From Weissella confusa (GTDB taxonomy: Bacteria; Bacillota; Bacilli; Lactobacillales; Lactobacillaceae): a stretch of 64,000 bases of DNA. Of this stretch, positions 31,705 through 41,127 are shown one piece after another; the stretch's first letter is position 1, and the number at the start of each line of letters is the position of its first letter. Below the pieces are notes generated by a model that saw only the letters and a program-made list of their open reading frames with translations, was not told the origin of the DNA and made no database searches. The translations under genes and the position numbers were made by a program. Location of the stretch: assembly GCA_041871065.1 (NCBI GenBank), contig CP168942.1, positions 346,001 through 410,000 of the forward strand. Reading direction: 5' to 3'.

Positions 31705-34287
31705 ATGATATACCAGGAGATGTTAACGCAAGTCATTGAAAAGATGCGTGTTCAACCCGATGCGGGGTTAACCGACGCTCAAGTTCAAGAGGCGCGTCAA
31801 AAATATGGGGATAACCGGTTTGTAGAGCCGCCAAAGGAGGGGCTATTCAAGAAGGTTATTCGGAGTTTGAGTGATATTACAACAATCATTTTGATTATTG
31901 CAGCGGTCATTTCATTGGTGACAACTGTTATTCAAGGGCACGGCGATTACTTTGAGAGTTTCTTGATTATTGCTATTGTTGTCATTAATTCTGTCTTGTC
32001 GATTGTACAAGAGGGACGTGCTGAAAAGGCTTTGGATTCATTGAAGGGCTTAGAGCGCGAAGAAGCCAAGGTTCGTCGTAATGGCGAAACGTTATTTGTA
32101 CCAATGACGGATGTTGTTGTTGGGGATGTTTTGGTCCTTGAAAATGGGGTGAAGATTCCAGCCGATGCGCGTTTGCTTAAGACATCTGATTTACGTGTCG
32201 AAGAATCTGCGTTGACTGGTGAAAGCCAACCAATTGAAAAGGACGAAGATTTTATTACCGGTGAGAGCGTGCCATTGGGTGATCGCTTAAACATGGTTTA
32301 CCGTGGGACAACCATTGTTAATGGGCGAGCCGAAGCGGTTGTTGTGGCAACGGGTATGGAAACCGAAATGGGTAAGATTGCCGGTTTGCTTGGCGCTGAA
32401 GAGCGTGAAATGACACCAATGCAAAAGCGTTTGGCCCAATTGGGTCGTCAATTGACGGTTGTAGCCATTGTCGCAGCATTGATTGTCTTGGTGTTGGGTA
32501 TCATGCAAGGTGACCCAATCATGGAGTTGTTCATGACAGCCGTGTCATTGGCCGTTGCTGTGGTTCCTGAGACACTGATGGTTATCGTTACGATTACGTT
32601 GGCGCTGGGTGTGCAACGAATGGCTGCCCGCCATGCGATTGTGCGTCGTTTGCCAGCGGTTGAAACGTTGGGATCAGCGAGTGTGATTGCATCAGATAAG
32701 ACAGGAACATTGACGCAAAACAAGATGACGGCGCGTCAAGTTTGGGATGCGACCAAAGATGAGGTTGTGCCAGTTGACCAAGTTGATACCGTGCCGGATG
32801 CGCTTCGCTTTGGTGCATTATCAACTAATGTGACGGTGCAAGATGGTCAACTAAGTGGTTTGCCAACAGAAATTGCACTGGTAGCGGGTATTGGTGGTGT
32901 GGATGATTATCGTGCTTTGCAAGCTGAGTATCCGAAGGTTTATGAAATTCCATTCAACTCAACTCGTAAGCGCATGACCACGGTGCACAAGGTAGCGGAG
33001 GGTTACTTGGCGATTACCAAGGGTGCTTTCGATGTCTTACTGCCAAAGTTACCAGCGGATGTTCAAAGTCGTGCAACGGAAATTAACCAACAATTTGGCG
33101 ATCAAGCATTGCGTGTGATTACGGTTGCGATGACTAAGTTGGCAACGATTTCGGCAGAACCAACGGCCGAAGAATTGGAGCAAAACCTACAGTTGCTCGG
33201 ACTGGTTGGTATTATTGATCCGCCACGTCCAGAGTCAGCACAAGCCGTTGCGGAAGCCCGTGCGGCTGGTATTAAGACGGTAATGATTACTGGTGACCAC
33301 GTGGCGACAGCAAGTGCAATTGCCCGTGAAATTGGTATTTTGTTGCCGACGGATAAGGCGTTGACGGGTGCTGAATTGCACGCTATGTCAGATGAGCAGT
33401 TGGATGCAACTGTTCAAGACTATGCCGTCTATGCCCGTGTTACGCCTGAAGACAAGATTCGAATTGTTAAGGCCTGGCAGAAGCGCGGTGATGTGGTGGC
33501 GATGACTGGTGATGGTGTGAACGATGCGCCAGCCTTGAACGCTGCTAATGCCGGGATTGCCATGGGACAAACCGGAACTGATGTTGCCCGTGAGGCGGCT
33601 GATATTGTTTTGACTGACGATAACTTCGCAACAATCGTGCATGCGGTCGAGGAAGGCCGTGGCATTTACGGCAACATCCGAAAGACGATTAACTTCCTGA
33701 TGAGTGCCAACATGTCAGAAATTATCGTGATTGTCATGGCGATGATCTTCGGCTGGGGTAGTCCGTTTATGGCTGCCCAGTTGTTGTTCATTAACTTGGT
33801 ATCTGATGGTTTGCCAGGATTCGCTTTGGCTAAGGAGCCAGCACACGGTGATGTGATGACTGAGAAGCCAATTAACCCGAAGGCCAGCGTATTTGCGCAC
33901 GGATTGGGTATTCGCATTGCGTTTAATGCCATCTTGTTCGCTGTGATTACGCTGTTGGCCCAAGGTTACGGTGTTTGGACGGGCGATGTTGAAGCCGGAC
34001 ACACAATGGCATTCGTTGTATTGTCGATGACGTCAATCTTGCACGTCTTTAACATCCGTAGTGAAAAGTCGATGTTCCGCATCAAGTTTTCAGCAAATCG
34101 TAGTTTGGTGATGATGGCCATCTTGGCTGCGGTCTTGAGTTTGTTGGTTGTGACAGTACCAGTGACGCAAGAGATTTTCCACTTCCACGCCTTGACGACT
34201 GGACAATGGATTATCACCGCAATCTTGTCAGTGATTCCGAATATTGCATGGGAAATCATTAAGATCGTCAACCGTAATAATCACTAA
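31705..34287 (+). CDS. Ca2+-type P-type ATPase (P2 class)
   Basis: An 860-aa cation pump. In order it has an N-terminal cation-ATPase domain, A-domain TGES (about 171-174), phosphorylation motif DKTGTLTQNK with Asp331, MITGDH near 530, GDGVNDAPAL near 600, and M5-M6 with NMSEI and NLVSDGLPG. These M5-M6 residues match the Ca2+ site of SERCA/LMCA1. In M4 the usual PEGLP/PEALS is PETLM, keeping the Glu. The protein most likely exports Ca2+; Mn2+ or another cation is possible. AGGAGG is 8 nt before the start. It is divergent from the purine permease. Confidence 0.92.
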   Translation: MIYQEMLTQVIEKMRVQPDAGLTDAQVQEARQKYGDNRFVEPPKEGLFKKVIRSLSDITTIILIIAAVISLVTTVIQGHGDYFESFLIIAIVVINSVLSIVQEGRAEKALDSLKGLEREEAKVRRNGETLFVPMTDVVVGDVLVLENGVKIPADARLLKTSDLRVEESALTGESQPIEKDEDFITGESVPLGDRLNMVYRGTTIVNGRAEAVVVATGMETEMGKIAGLLGAEEREMTPMQKRLAQLGRQLTVVAIVAALIVLVLGIMQGDPIMELFMTAVSLAVAVVPETLMVIVTITLALGVQRMAARHAIVRRLPAVETLGSASVIASDKTGTLTQNKMTARQVWDATKDEVVPVDQVDTVPDALRFGALSTNVTVQDGQLSGLPTEIALVAGIGGVDDYRALQAEYPKVYEIPFNSTRKRMTTVHKVAEGYLAITKGAFDVLLPKLPADVQSRATEINQQFGDQALRVITVAMTKLATISAEPTAEELEQNLQLLGLVGIIDPPRPESAQAVAEARAAGIKTVMITGDHVATASAIAREIGILLPTDKALTGAELHAMSDEQLDATVQDYAVYARVTPEDKIRIVKAWQKRGDVVAMTGDGVNDAPALNAANAGIAMGQTGTDVAREAADIVLTDDNFATIVHAVEEGRGIYGNIRKTINFLMSANMSEIIVIVMAMIFGWGSPFMAAQLLFINLVSDGLPGFALAKEPAHGDVMTEKPINPKASVFAHGLGIRIAFNAILFAVITLLAQGYGVWTGDVEAGHTMAFVVLSMTSILHVFNIRSEKSMFRIKFSANRSLVMMAILAAVLSLLVVTVPVTQEIFHFHALTTGQWIITAILSVIPNIAWEIIKIVNRNNH

Positions 34288-34290
34288 TGT

Positions 34291-34324
34291 AAAAGCGATA
34301 TACTTCGGTGTATCGCTTTTTTTT
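34291..34324 (+). terminator. Terminator of the P-type ATPase gene
   Basis: A 13-bp stem (34291-34303 with 34308-34320) closed by a TTCG tetraloop, followed by T8. Confidence 0.9.
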
Positions 34325-34350
34325 ATGCACAAAATGTAATGAACGTTATG

Positions 34351-34486
34351 AAAACACGAATAATTAACAGTGTGAATTAAAAGTAGTCGTCAAAAATCGA
34401 ACTTTAACACGTATGAGTATTGAAACTTCAAATGTTTGTTGATAAAATAGATTTTGTGATAAAACGTTTTGAAATGTTCGTGTTTT
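34351..34486 (+). promoter_or_regulatory. purA promoter with PurR-box-like sites
   Basis: TTGAAA (34420-34425), a 17-nt spacer and TAAAAT (34443-34448) form the promoter. PurBox-like sequences are at 34393-34405 (12 of 13 matches to AWWWCCGAACWWT), at 34471-34486 on the minus strand (AAAACACGAACATTTC) and, weaker, at 34351-34365. They flank the promoter on both sides. Confidence 0.65.
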
Positions 34487-34502
34487 GCGGATGTTCCAGT
34501 AA

Positions 34503-35810
<1,308 letters not shown>

Positions 35811-35814
35811 AAAC

Positions 35815-36351
35815 ATGGAAACAATGACGTTGCAACGGACTGTTTTGGGAACTGAAGAAATCGCTGCGATGGTTGAACGCGTCGCAGCTGAAATCAACGA
35901 TGCAACGGCACATGTTGAGCGACCTGTATTTGTGGGAGTCATGAAGGGTGCCTACATCTGGATGGCTGATTTGCTACGTGCGGTGGGCCGTGACGTTGAA
36001 ACGGATTATATTGATGTGTCGAGTTACGTGGGGGATTCGTCAACTGGTCACATTACGATTCAACGTGATTTGAAGGTTGACCTAGCTGGCCGTACCGTCG
36101 TTATCCTAGATGAAGTGATTGATACGGGATTGACGTTGCGTTATCTAAAGGCTGACTTTGAGAAGCGAGGGGCTGATCAAGTGTTGGTTGCGGTAGCGGT
36201 CGACAAGCGTGATGATGTGTCCGCCGGGGGCATTACACCTGACTTTGTGGGAGCAAAAGTACCAAATGAATTCTTGGTTGGTTATGGCATGGACTATAAC
36301 AACCACCACCGTAACTTGCCATATGTCGCGGTGCTTGAATTGAAGAAGTAA
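35815..36351 (+). CDS. hpt: Hypoxanthine-guanine phosphoribosyltransferase
   Basis: A 178-aa purine salvage enzyme making IMP or GMP from the base and PRPP. GVMKGAYIWMADLLRAV (about 43-59) and the PRPP loop VVILDEVIDTGLTLR (about 96-110) identify it. The usual acidic pair in this loop is ED(I/V)IDTG; here it is DEVIDTG, so both acidic charges remain in swapped form. ATG 35815 is used because GAGGGG at the end of purA lies 7 nt upstream. In many lactobacilli hpt sits by tilS/ftsH; here it follows purA. Confidence 0.92.
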   Translation: METMTLQRTVLGTEEIAAMVERVAAEINDATAHVERPVFVGVMKGAYIWMADLLRAVGRDVETDYIDVSSYVGDSSTGHITIQRDLKVDLAGRTVVILDEVIDTGLTLRYLKADFEKRGADQVLVAVAVDKRDDVSAGGITPDFVGAKVPNEFLVGYGMDYNNHHRNLPYVAVLELKK

Positions 36352-36356
36352 GACAT

Positions 36357-36394
36357 AAAGCGACCTGACTGAATAACTAGTCAGGTCGCTTTAT
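36357..36394 (+). terminator. Terminator of purA-hpt
   Basis: A 14-bp perfect stem (36357-36370 with 36379-36392). Confidence 0.85.
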
Positions 36395-36422
36395 TGCTTA
36401 CTTTTACACATTTCTATATAAT
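36394..36422 (+). promoter_or_regulatory. Promoter of the leader-peptide/fusB-like unit
   Basis: TTGCTT (36394-36399), a 17-nt spacer and TATAAT (36417-36422). The -35 begins where the purA-hpt terminator stem ends. Confidence 0.75.
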
Positions 36423-36457
36423 GATTGAACTATCAAAAACGAATGGAGATGATGAAG

Positions 36458-36511
36458 ATGCCAGTATTTGGATCATTATCTGTACGCCGCATGAAGGTTA
36501 AGTCAAATTAA
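36458..36511 (+). CDS. 17-codon leader ORF upstream of the fusB-like gene
   Basis: ATG 36458 has GGAG 9 nt upstream and encodes MPVFGSLSVRRMKVKSN, too short for ordinary gene calling. It lies 53 nt before the EF-G-binding protein on the same transcript. Bases 36483-36489 (its Val-Arg-Arg region) are perfectly complementary to 36522-36528, and 36516-36521 pairs with 36535-36540; these stems exclude each other. This is the layout of a ribosome-stalling leader peptide. Translation and function are inferred. Confidence 0.5.
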   Translation: MPVFGSLSVRRMKVKSN

Positions 36512-36564
36512 TTGTCATCGCCGGCGTAGTCTGTGCGATGTGTATCTTGAAATGGAGCGTAAAC

Positions 36565-37209
36565 ATGGACAAACAACTACAACCGCACGAATTCGTTGCA
36601 ATCAAAGAACAAGTCATCATCTTGAACAAGGCGTTTAACTCAGTTAACGACAAGAATGTTAAGTCTGTCGTGCAGGCTGATGTTATTGAAACGGTTAAGA
36701 ACATTTTGCCAGACACGGATGTCGCCAATGAGTTCTTGGCGCAATTGCCTGAAATTGCAATGTCGAAGCAACGTGCTGAACATGCGTTTAAGCAACTTGA
36801 AGAATTGGTGACGCCGTTCCCTGAGTTGAGCGCAAATCAACTTGGCAAGTTGTTCAAGAAGGTTAAGAAGCTACCTGAACCTAAGTGGGAAAACATGAAT
36901 CGTCATGAAATGACCTACTTAGGTTGGAATGACAATGGTAGCCAAAAGAAGTACATCGTCGCACCACGCGATGGTAAGTTGGTGGGCATCTATGGTGATT
37001 TCGATCCAAAGCCGTTGAACGGATTGTGTGCCATCTGTCACCAACTAGGAACTGTTTCAATGTTCCTATCAAAGGTGAAGTCACGAGGTGCTGAAGGTAA
37101 TTATACGAAGCGCGGTAATCTTATTTGCCGTGATAGCTCACTTTGCAATGCGCAATTGAGCAGCCTTGACTACCTTGCAAGCTTTGTCGAAACGACGCTT
37201 GTTAAGTAA
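36565..37209 (+). CDS. FusB/FusC-family elongation factor G-binding protein
   Basis: A 214-aa cytosolic protein. The N-terminal half is a helical bundle; the C-terminal half is the treble-clef zinc domain with Cys155-x2-Cys158 and Cys188-x5-Cys194 (NGLCAICHQ and LICRDSSLCN). FusB-type proteins bind EF-G on the ribosome and free it from fusidic-acid-stalled complexes; chromosomal homologues (FBP) also occur in bacteria without acquired resistance, so resistance cannot be assumed. ATG 36565 lies about 8 nt after GGAGCG; an upstream frame to 36538 lacks a site. A leader ORF precedes it. Confidence 0.88.
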   Translation: MDKQLQPHEFVAIKEQVIILNKAFNSVNDKNVKSVVQADVIETVKNILPDTDVANEFLAQLPEIAMSKQRAEHAFKQLEELVTPFPELSANQLGKLFKKVKKLPEPKWENMNRHEMTYLGWNDNGSQKKYIVAPRDGKLVGIYGDFDPKPLNGLCAICHQLGTVSMFLSKVKSRGAEGNYTKRGNLICRDSSLCNAQLSSLDYLASFVETTLVK

Positions 37210-37225
37210 GAATAGCTAACTAATG

Positions 37226-37263
37226 AACGACCTGACTGGCAAGCAACGTCTCAGGTCGTTTTG
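37226..37263 (+). terminator. Terminator of the fusB-like unit
   Basis: A 10-bp perfect stem (37226-37235 with 37251-37260) and a short T run that runs straight into the -10-like TATACT at 37267-37272 of the next gene. Confidence 0.7.
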
Positions 37264-37305
37264 TTGTATACTACCTGTATTCAAACGGGTACGAGGAGTA
37301 ATATC

Positions 37306-39153
37306 ATGCAACTCAAATTAGATCAAGATGGTTTTATTGATGAAGCGTTGGTGGACGATGTGCGAGCTGGCTTATCGACGGCTGGGACGGCATTGGGGCC
37401 AATCAACAAGCGGACGTTGAAGCGTAATCGCCAACAATTTAGAGACTTAACGGCATCATTTGCTAAGCAAACTGAATGGGTGAATGCCCAACAATTAAGC
37501 GCAGCAATTTTGGATGATGTGTATTTGGTGACTAACAAGCCAACGATTGCATGGGACGTCGAAGATGTGTTGCTTGGATTGACCTTTACAATTGGGTCGC
37601 ATGATCAATTTCAAGCATTGGATGATGAAACAATCATTGCATTCACGACAGATTTGCTACAATTCTTGGCTTTGAATGGAATGGTACAAGTTGATTTGGC
37701 GCCGAGCCTTGCTGAACAATGGGTGGTTGCTGAATTAGCCGCCTACCGCGAAAACTTGGCTAACGAGTCACTGACCGACGAGGCGACACAAACGACCGAT
37801 ACGATTAAGCCGTTGTTGGCTAAGCTGGCCACACAATCCCAATTTGTGGCACTGGACAGTGCCGTACAAGAGTCGATGGTGACGACAATGCTACCGCTGT
37901 TCGCTGATATGATGCGTGAAATTGCCCATGAACCACTCGGCAAGTGGACGACGAACGGCTTAAAGCGCATTTTGTTTAATTACTTTGTGCCAACAGTGGT
38001 TTTGACTGTTGAGCAACAACAAAACTTACCCGATGTGATTGCGATGTTTATTGAAGCTAATCCGGTCGTGGCCGTTGATGCGCCAACGTTTATGGCGACT
38101 GCGCAACAACTTGCTTGGCAGTTTGAACATGAGGCATCATACCCAGGTTACTATTCAGCTGATAAGCGCGTGGCAACGGTTGCCACTGAGGCCGGCATCA
38201 GTTTGAATGATCAACAAGCATTGGACGAATTCGCGGATGACTATTGGGCTAGCAAGGCGGGCCAAGAGAAGTTTGGCGCAATTGGTCGAGGTTTTGGTGG
38301 TCTATGGGATTACTTGGAAAATGAACGTTTGTTCCAAGATGTTAAGTTGAAAAACCAAGACGCACGCTTGTTCTACCAATACATGGAACCGTTCTACATT
38401 CAAAGTTTGGATCCGGATTGGGAAGCTGATTATGACTTTGAACGTTGGCAAAAAACGATTGCCCACAACACACAGTTAGCAGTGTTGGATGCGCTGTATG
38501 GTCGAACAAAGGTTGAGATGATTAAGCACATTGCGATGGCGTTCGGCCACCAATCAGCGGATGAGACCCACCATCAAGTGCAGGTTTGGTTGCAACAAAT
38601 TAATGATTTGCTGGGACCGGTTGTGCAACTGAATGACCGTGGCCAAGTGGTTTTTGATGATAAAGAACGTTTATTGCAAGCGGTTCAGAAGGAAGTACAC
38701 CAAACTGAATTGGCGAAGCTACCAGTATTGATGGCGACAACGCCCGCTGAGTTGCGTGAGCAAAATCATAACCAAGTTGATATCTTTATTGAGAAGTTGC
38801 AAATTCAATTAGGGGATGTGTTGGAAGCTGATCAAATTCGTTTGGCTGAAGAAATCCTTGATAATCTCACGGAGACGGCGGGTGGACAATGGCAAATGCC
38901 GCTACAAGCGCTATCAGATGAGAACTTCACGAAGGTGTTGGCCAGCGAATTGTTTGGCGTGTTAACCATGCGCCAAGCCTATTTCGGGTTACAGATCATC
39001 ATTGCTTTCTTGGATAACTCCCGCGCTTTAGCAGAATTAACCAAGCCACGCTTCGATGAATTTGTCCGCCTCATTAAGACAATGCAAGACCAACAAGTGT
39101 CACAATACTTGTTGGATATCGCTGAACGAATGACGCTTGAAACGCCAATTTAA
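37306..39153 (+). CDS. Large hypothetical cytosolic protein
   Basis: A 615-aa protein without signal peptide or membrane segment, acidic and rich in Gln, Leu, Ala and Asp, mostly predicted helix. No catalytic motif is obvious. A segment around 345-400 is rich in aromatic residues (GRGFGGLWDYLENERLF, then FYIQSLDPDWEADYDFERW). GAGGAG lies 7 nt before the start, and TATACT (37267-37272) is a probable -10. It has its own terminator. I do not recognise the family; the intact, long frame with normal codon use argues that it is a real gene. Confidence 0.75.
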   Translation: MQLKLDQDGFIDEALVDDVRAGLSTAGTALGPINKRTLKRNRQQFRDLTASFAKQTEWVNAQQLSAAILDDVYLVTNKPTIAWDVEDVLLGLTFTIGSHDQFQALDDETIIAFTTDLLQFLALNGMVQVDLAPSLAEQWVVAELAAYRENLANESLTDEATQTTDTIKPLLAKLATQSQFVALDSAVQESMVTTMLPLFADMMREIAHEPLGKWTTNGLKRILFNYFVPTVVLTVEQQQNLPDVIAMFIEANPVVAVDAPTFMATAQQLAWQFEHEASYPGYYSADKRVATVATEAGISLNDQQALDEFADDYWASKAGQEKFGAIGRGFGGLWDYLENERLFQDVKLKNQDARLFYQYMEPFYIQSLDPDWEADYDFERWQKTIAHNTQLAVLDALYGRTKVEMIKHIAMAFGHQSADETHHQVQVWLQQINDLLGPVVQLNDRGQVVFDDKERLLQAVQKEVHQTELAKLPVLMATTPAELREQNHNQVDIFIEKLQIQLGDVLEADQIRLAEEILDNLTETAGGQWQMPLQALSDENFTKVLASELFGVLTMRQAYFGLQIIIAFLDNSRALAELTKPRFDEFVRLIKTMQDQQVSQYLLDIAERMTLETPI

Positions 39154-39164
39154 TTGATAATGAA

Positions 39165-39204
39165 ACTCCTGATTAGCGCCATGCTAGTTGGGAGTATTTT
39201 TTTG
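39165..39204 (+). terminator. Terminator of the 615-aa gene
   Basis: A 13-bp stem with several G-U pairs (39165-39177 with 39183-39195) and a T run. Confidence 0.7.
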
Positions 39205-39324
39205 CGCTATTGCAACACTGACCCGTATTTTAAAATCGTCCTATATATGATATAGTTTTAGATACTAGATGGTTTAGTTATTAAACATAAGTATTTTAAC
39301 CAGAAGGTCGAGGGGGAATTTGAA

Positions 39325-40173
39325 ATGGCTAAAGTAAAAATTGTAACTGACTCAACAGCGCGTTTGACGCCGGAAGAAGTGGCTGCATATGATATTGCGG
39401 TTGTACCTCTAACGGTGATGATTGATGGCGTGGTGTACCACGATGGGGTATCAATTACACCAAGCGAATTTATTGAGAAGATGGCGGAAGCTAAGGCGTT
39501 GCCAACGACATCACAACCATCACTGGGCGCGTTTACGGAAATTTATGAAACGATGCCAGAAGATGTTGAAATCTTGTCATTGCATTTGACGAACAAGTTG
39601 TCAGGGACGGTGCAAGCTGCTGAACAGGCATCACGCATGGTGCCACAAGATGTTGTTGTGCGTGATTCGAACTACATTGATCGTGCCTTGGCGATGCAAG
39701 TGTTGGTCGCTGGTCGCATGGCCGAAGCTGGTGCAACACGTGATGAAATCTTGGCAGAATTGCAACGCGTTGAAGATAACACGGAATTGTACCTAACTGT
39801 TAGCACGTTGAAGAACTTGGTCGCAGGTGGTCGTTTGTCAAAGACGGCGGGATTGATTGGTTCTTTGTTGGATATCAAGGTTGGGGCACACGTGCCACTT
39901 GGTCAAATCACGATGGAAGTTAAGGGTCGTGGTAAGAAGACAATCAAGGCCTACCAAGACTTGATTTTTGAGCGTATGCAAGCGGAAGAAAACGGCATTG
40001 CGGTTATCGGTATTTCACTCGCTGATGCAGCTGAAGATGCTGAAAACTTGGCAGCGCGTGCCCGTGAGTTGTTCCCTGATGCAATTGTGGATATTGCGGA
40101 AACAACGCCAATCGAGTCAACACACGCTGGCCCAGGTGCAATGGGTATTTCTTACTTGAAGAACTACGCCTAA
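39325..40173 (+). CDS. DegV family fatty-acid-binding protein
   Basis: A 282-aa cytosolic protein of the DegV/FakB family. KIVTDSTARLTPEE at the N-terminus, VVPLTVMIDGVVYHDG near 27-42, PTTSQPS near 62 and the Ser-containing HLTNKLSGT near 90 are family signatures; FakB proteins bind exogenous fatty acids for phosphorylation by FakA. Whether this copy works with FakA is not shown here. AGGGGG lies about 8 nt before the start. It is monocistronic. Confidence 0.92.
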   Translation: MAKVKIVTDSTARLTPEEVAAYDIAVVPLTVMIDGVVYHDGVSITPSEFIEKMAEAKALPTTSQPSLGAFTEIYETMPEDVEILSLHLTNKLSGTVQAAEQASRMVPQDVVVRDSNYIDRALAMQVLVAGRMAEAGATRDEILAELQRVEDNTELYLTVSTLKNLVAGGRLSKTAGLIGSLLDIKVGAHVPLGQITMEVKGRGKKTIKAYQDLIFERMQAEENGIAVIGISLADAAEDAENLAARARELFPDAIVDIAETTPIESTHAGPGAMGISYLKNYA

Positions 40174-40191
40174 TTAATTTGAATAAAGATC

Positions 40192-40227
40192 AATGCTGAT
40201 GGTTGTTAAGCCATCGGCATTTTTTAT
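40192..40227 (+). terminator. Terminator of the degV gene
   Basis: An 11-bp stem with one G-U pair (40192-40202 with 40211-40221) and a T run. Confidence 0.82.
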
Positions 40228-40315
40228 TTCCCATTGAGCTTTTGAGAGGGGTATTCTGGATAATTCTGGTATGCTGAATTCATAGAACGCCATGCAATTC
40301 TATTGGAGGGGCCAC

Positions 40316-41002
40316 ATGAAAAAATTAGTACAGTGGGGAATTGGTATTTTGGGTGTTGCTGCCGCGGTTGGGATTGGTTATGTCGGGATGGGGATGATCA
40401 GTGATGCCCACTCAACGGATAAGGTCACCACGAGTGCAAAGCAACAATCACCAAGTGAACACCAGACTGATAAACCTAAGCAACAGAAAACAATTTTTCA
40501 GCAAATTGCCGGCCGAGACTTCTGGTTCACATCCGGAGCTGGTGGCTGGCGCACTGTCATGACTATTAATGAAGATGGGACATTTTCTGGGAAGTTTACG
40601 GATTCAGATATGGGTGATATTGGGACTGATTATCCCAAGGGGAGCATGAAGATTTCGGAATTCACGGGCCGTTTAGAAAATGTGCAAAAGGTATCGGATA
40701 CCGCCTACACAATGACGGTGGCGCAACTTGATTACAATCCAGCGGATGTGACAACGATTGTTGATGGTGTGCGTGAAATCACAGCTGAGCCTTACGGCAT
40801 TGGGTTAAATGATGCCATCACGATTTATTTGCCCGGTCAGGAAGTTGATCGGAACGATACCACGTACCGTATGTGGCTGGGAACTGGTGGACCGTATGGT
40901 GACACGACGGCTTTCATTCAAAACGAGAAATTCACGTTGCCAACCTTATTTGATACTACGCAACACTATGCCTGGATTGTCTATCCGGCATCACAAGTAT
41001 AA
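40316..41002 (+). CDS. Membrane-anchored extracellular protein, function unknown
   Basis: A 228-aa protein. An N-terminal hydrophobic segment (about 5-28) has no Cys lipobox, so it is probably an uncleaved anchor. A Lys/Gln/Ser-rich linker (30-60) follows, then a beta-rich domain beginning FQQIAGRDFWFTSGAGGWRT. The TINEDGTFSGKFTDSD stretch is typical of small extracytoplasmic lipocalin-like domains in lactobacilli, whose role is unknown. GGAGGGG lies 4-5 nt before the start at 40316. Confidence 0.7.
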   Translation: MKKLVQWGIGILGVAAAVGIGYVGMGMISDAHSTDKVTTSAKQQSPSEHQTDKPKQQKTIFQQIAGRDFWFTSGAGGWRTVMTINEDGTFSGKFTDSDMGDIGTDYPKGSMKISEFTGRLENVQKVSDTAYTMTVAQLDYNPADVTTIVDGVREITAEPYGIGLNDAITIYLPGQEVDRNDTTYRMWLGTGGPYGDTTAFIQNEKFTLPTLFDTTQHYAWIVYPASQV

Positions 41003-41010
41003 GAAGTTTG

Positions 41011-41047
41011 AAAACACTGAACGGGTCAACTGTTCAGTGTTTTTTGT
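41011..41047 (+). terminator. Terminator after the anchored protein gene
   Basis: A 12-bp perfect stem (41011-41022 with 41032-41043) and a T run. Confidence 0.85.
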
Positions 41048-41127
41048 ATGAAAGGCAGGGCTTCATCCCCACAATATTCAAATTAACTTCGTAAGATAGG
41101 GTGAATAAAGTTATTGAGGGGGTAAAT

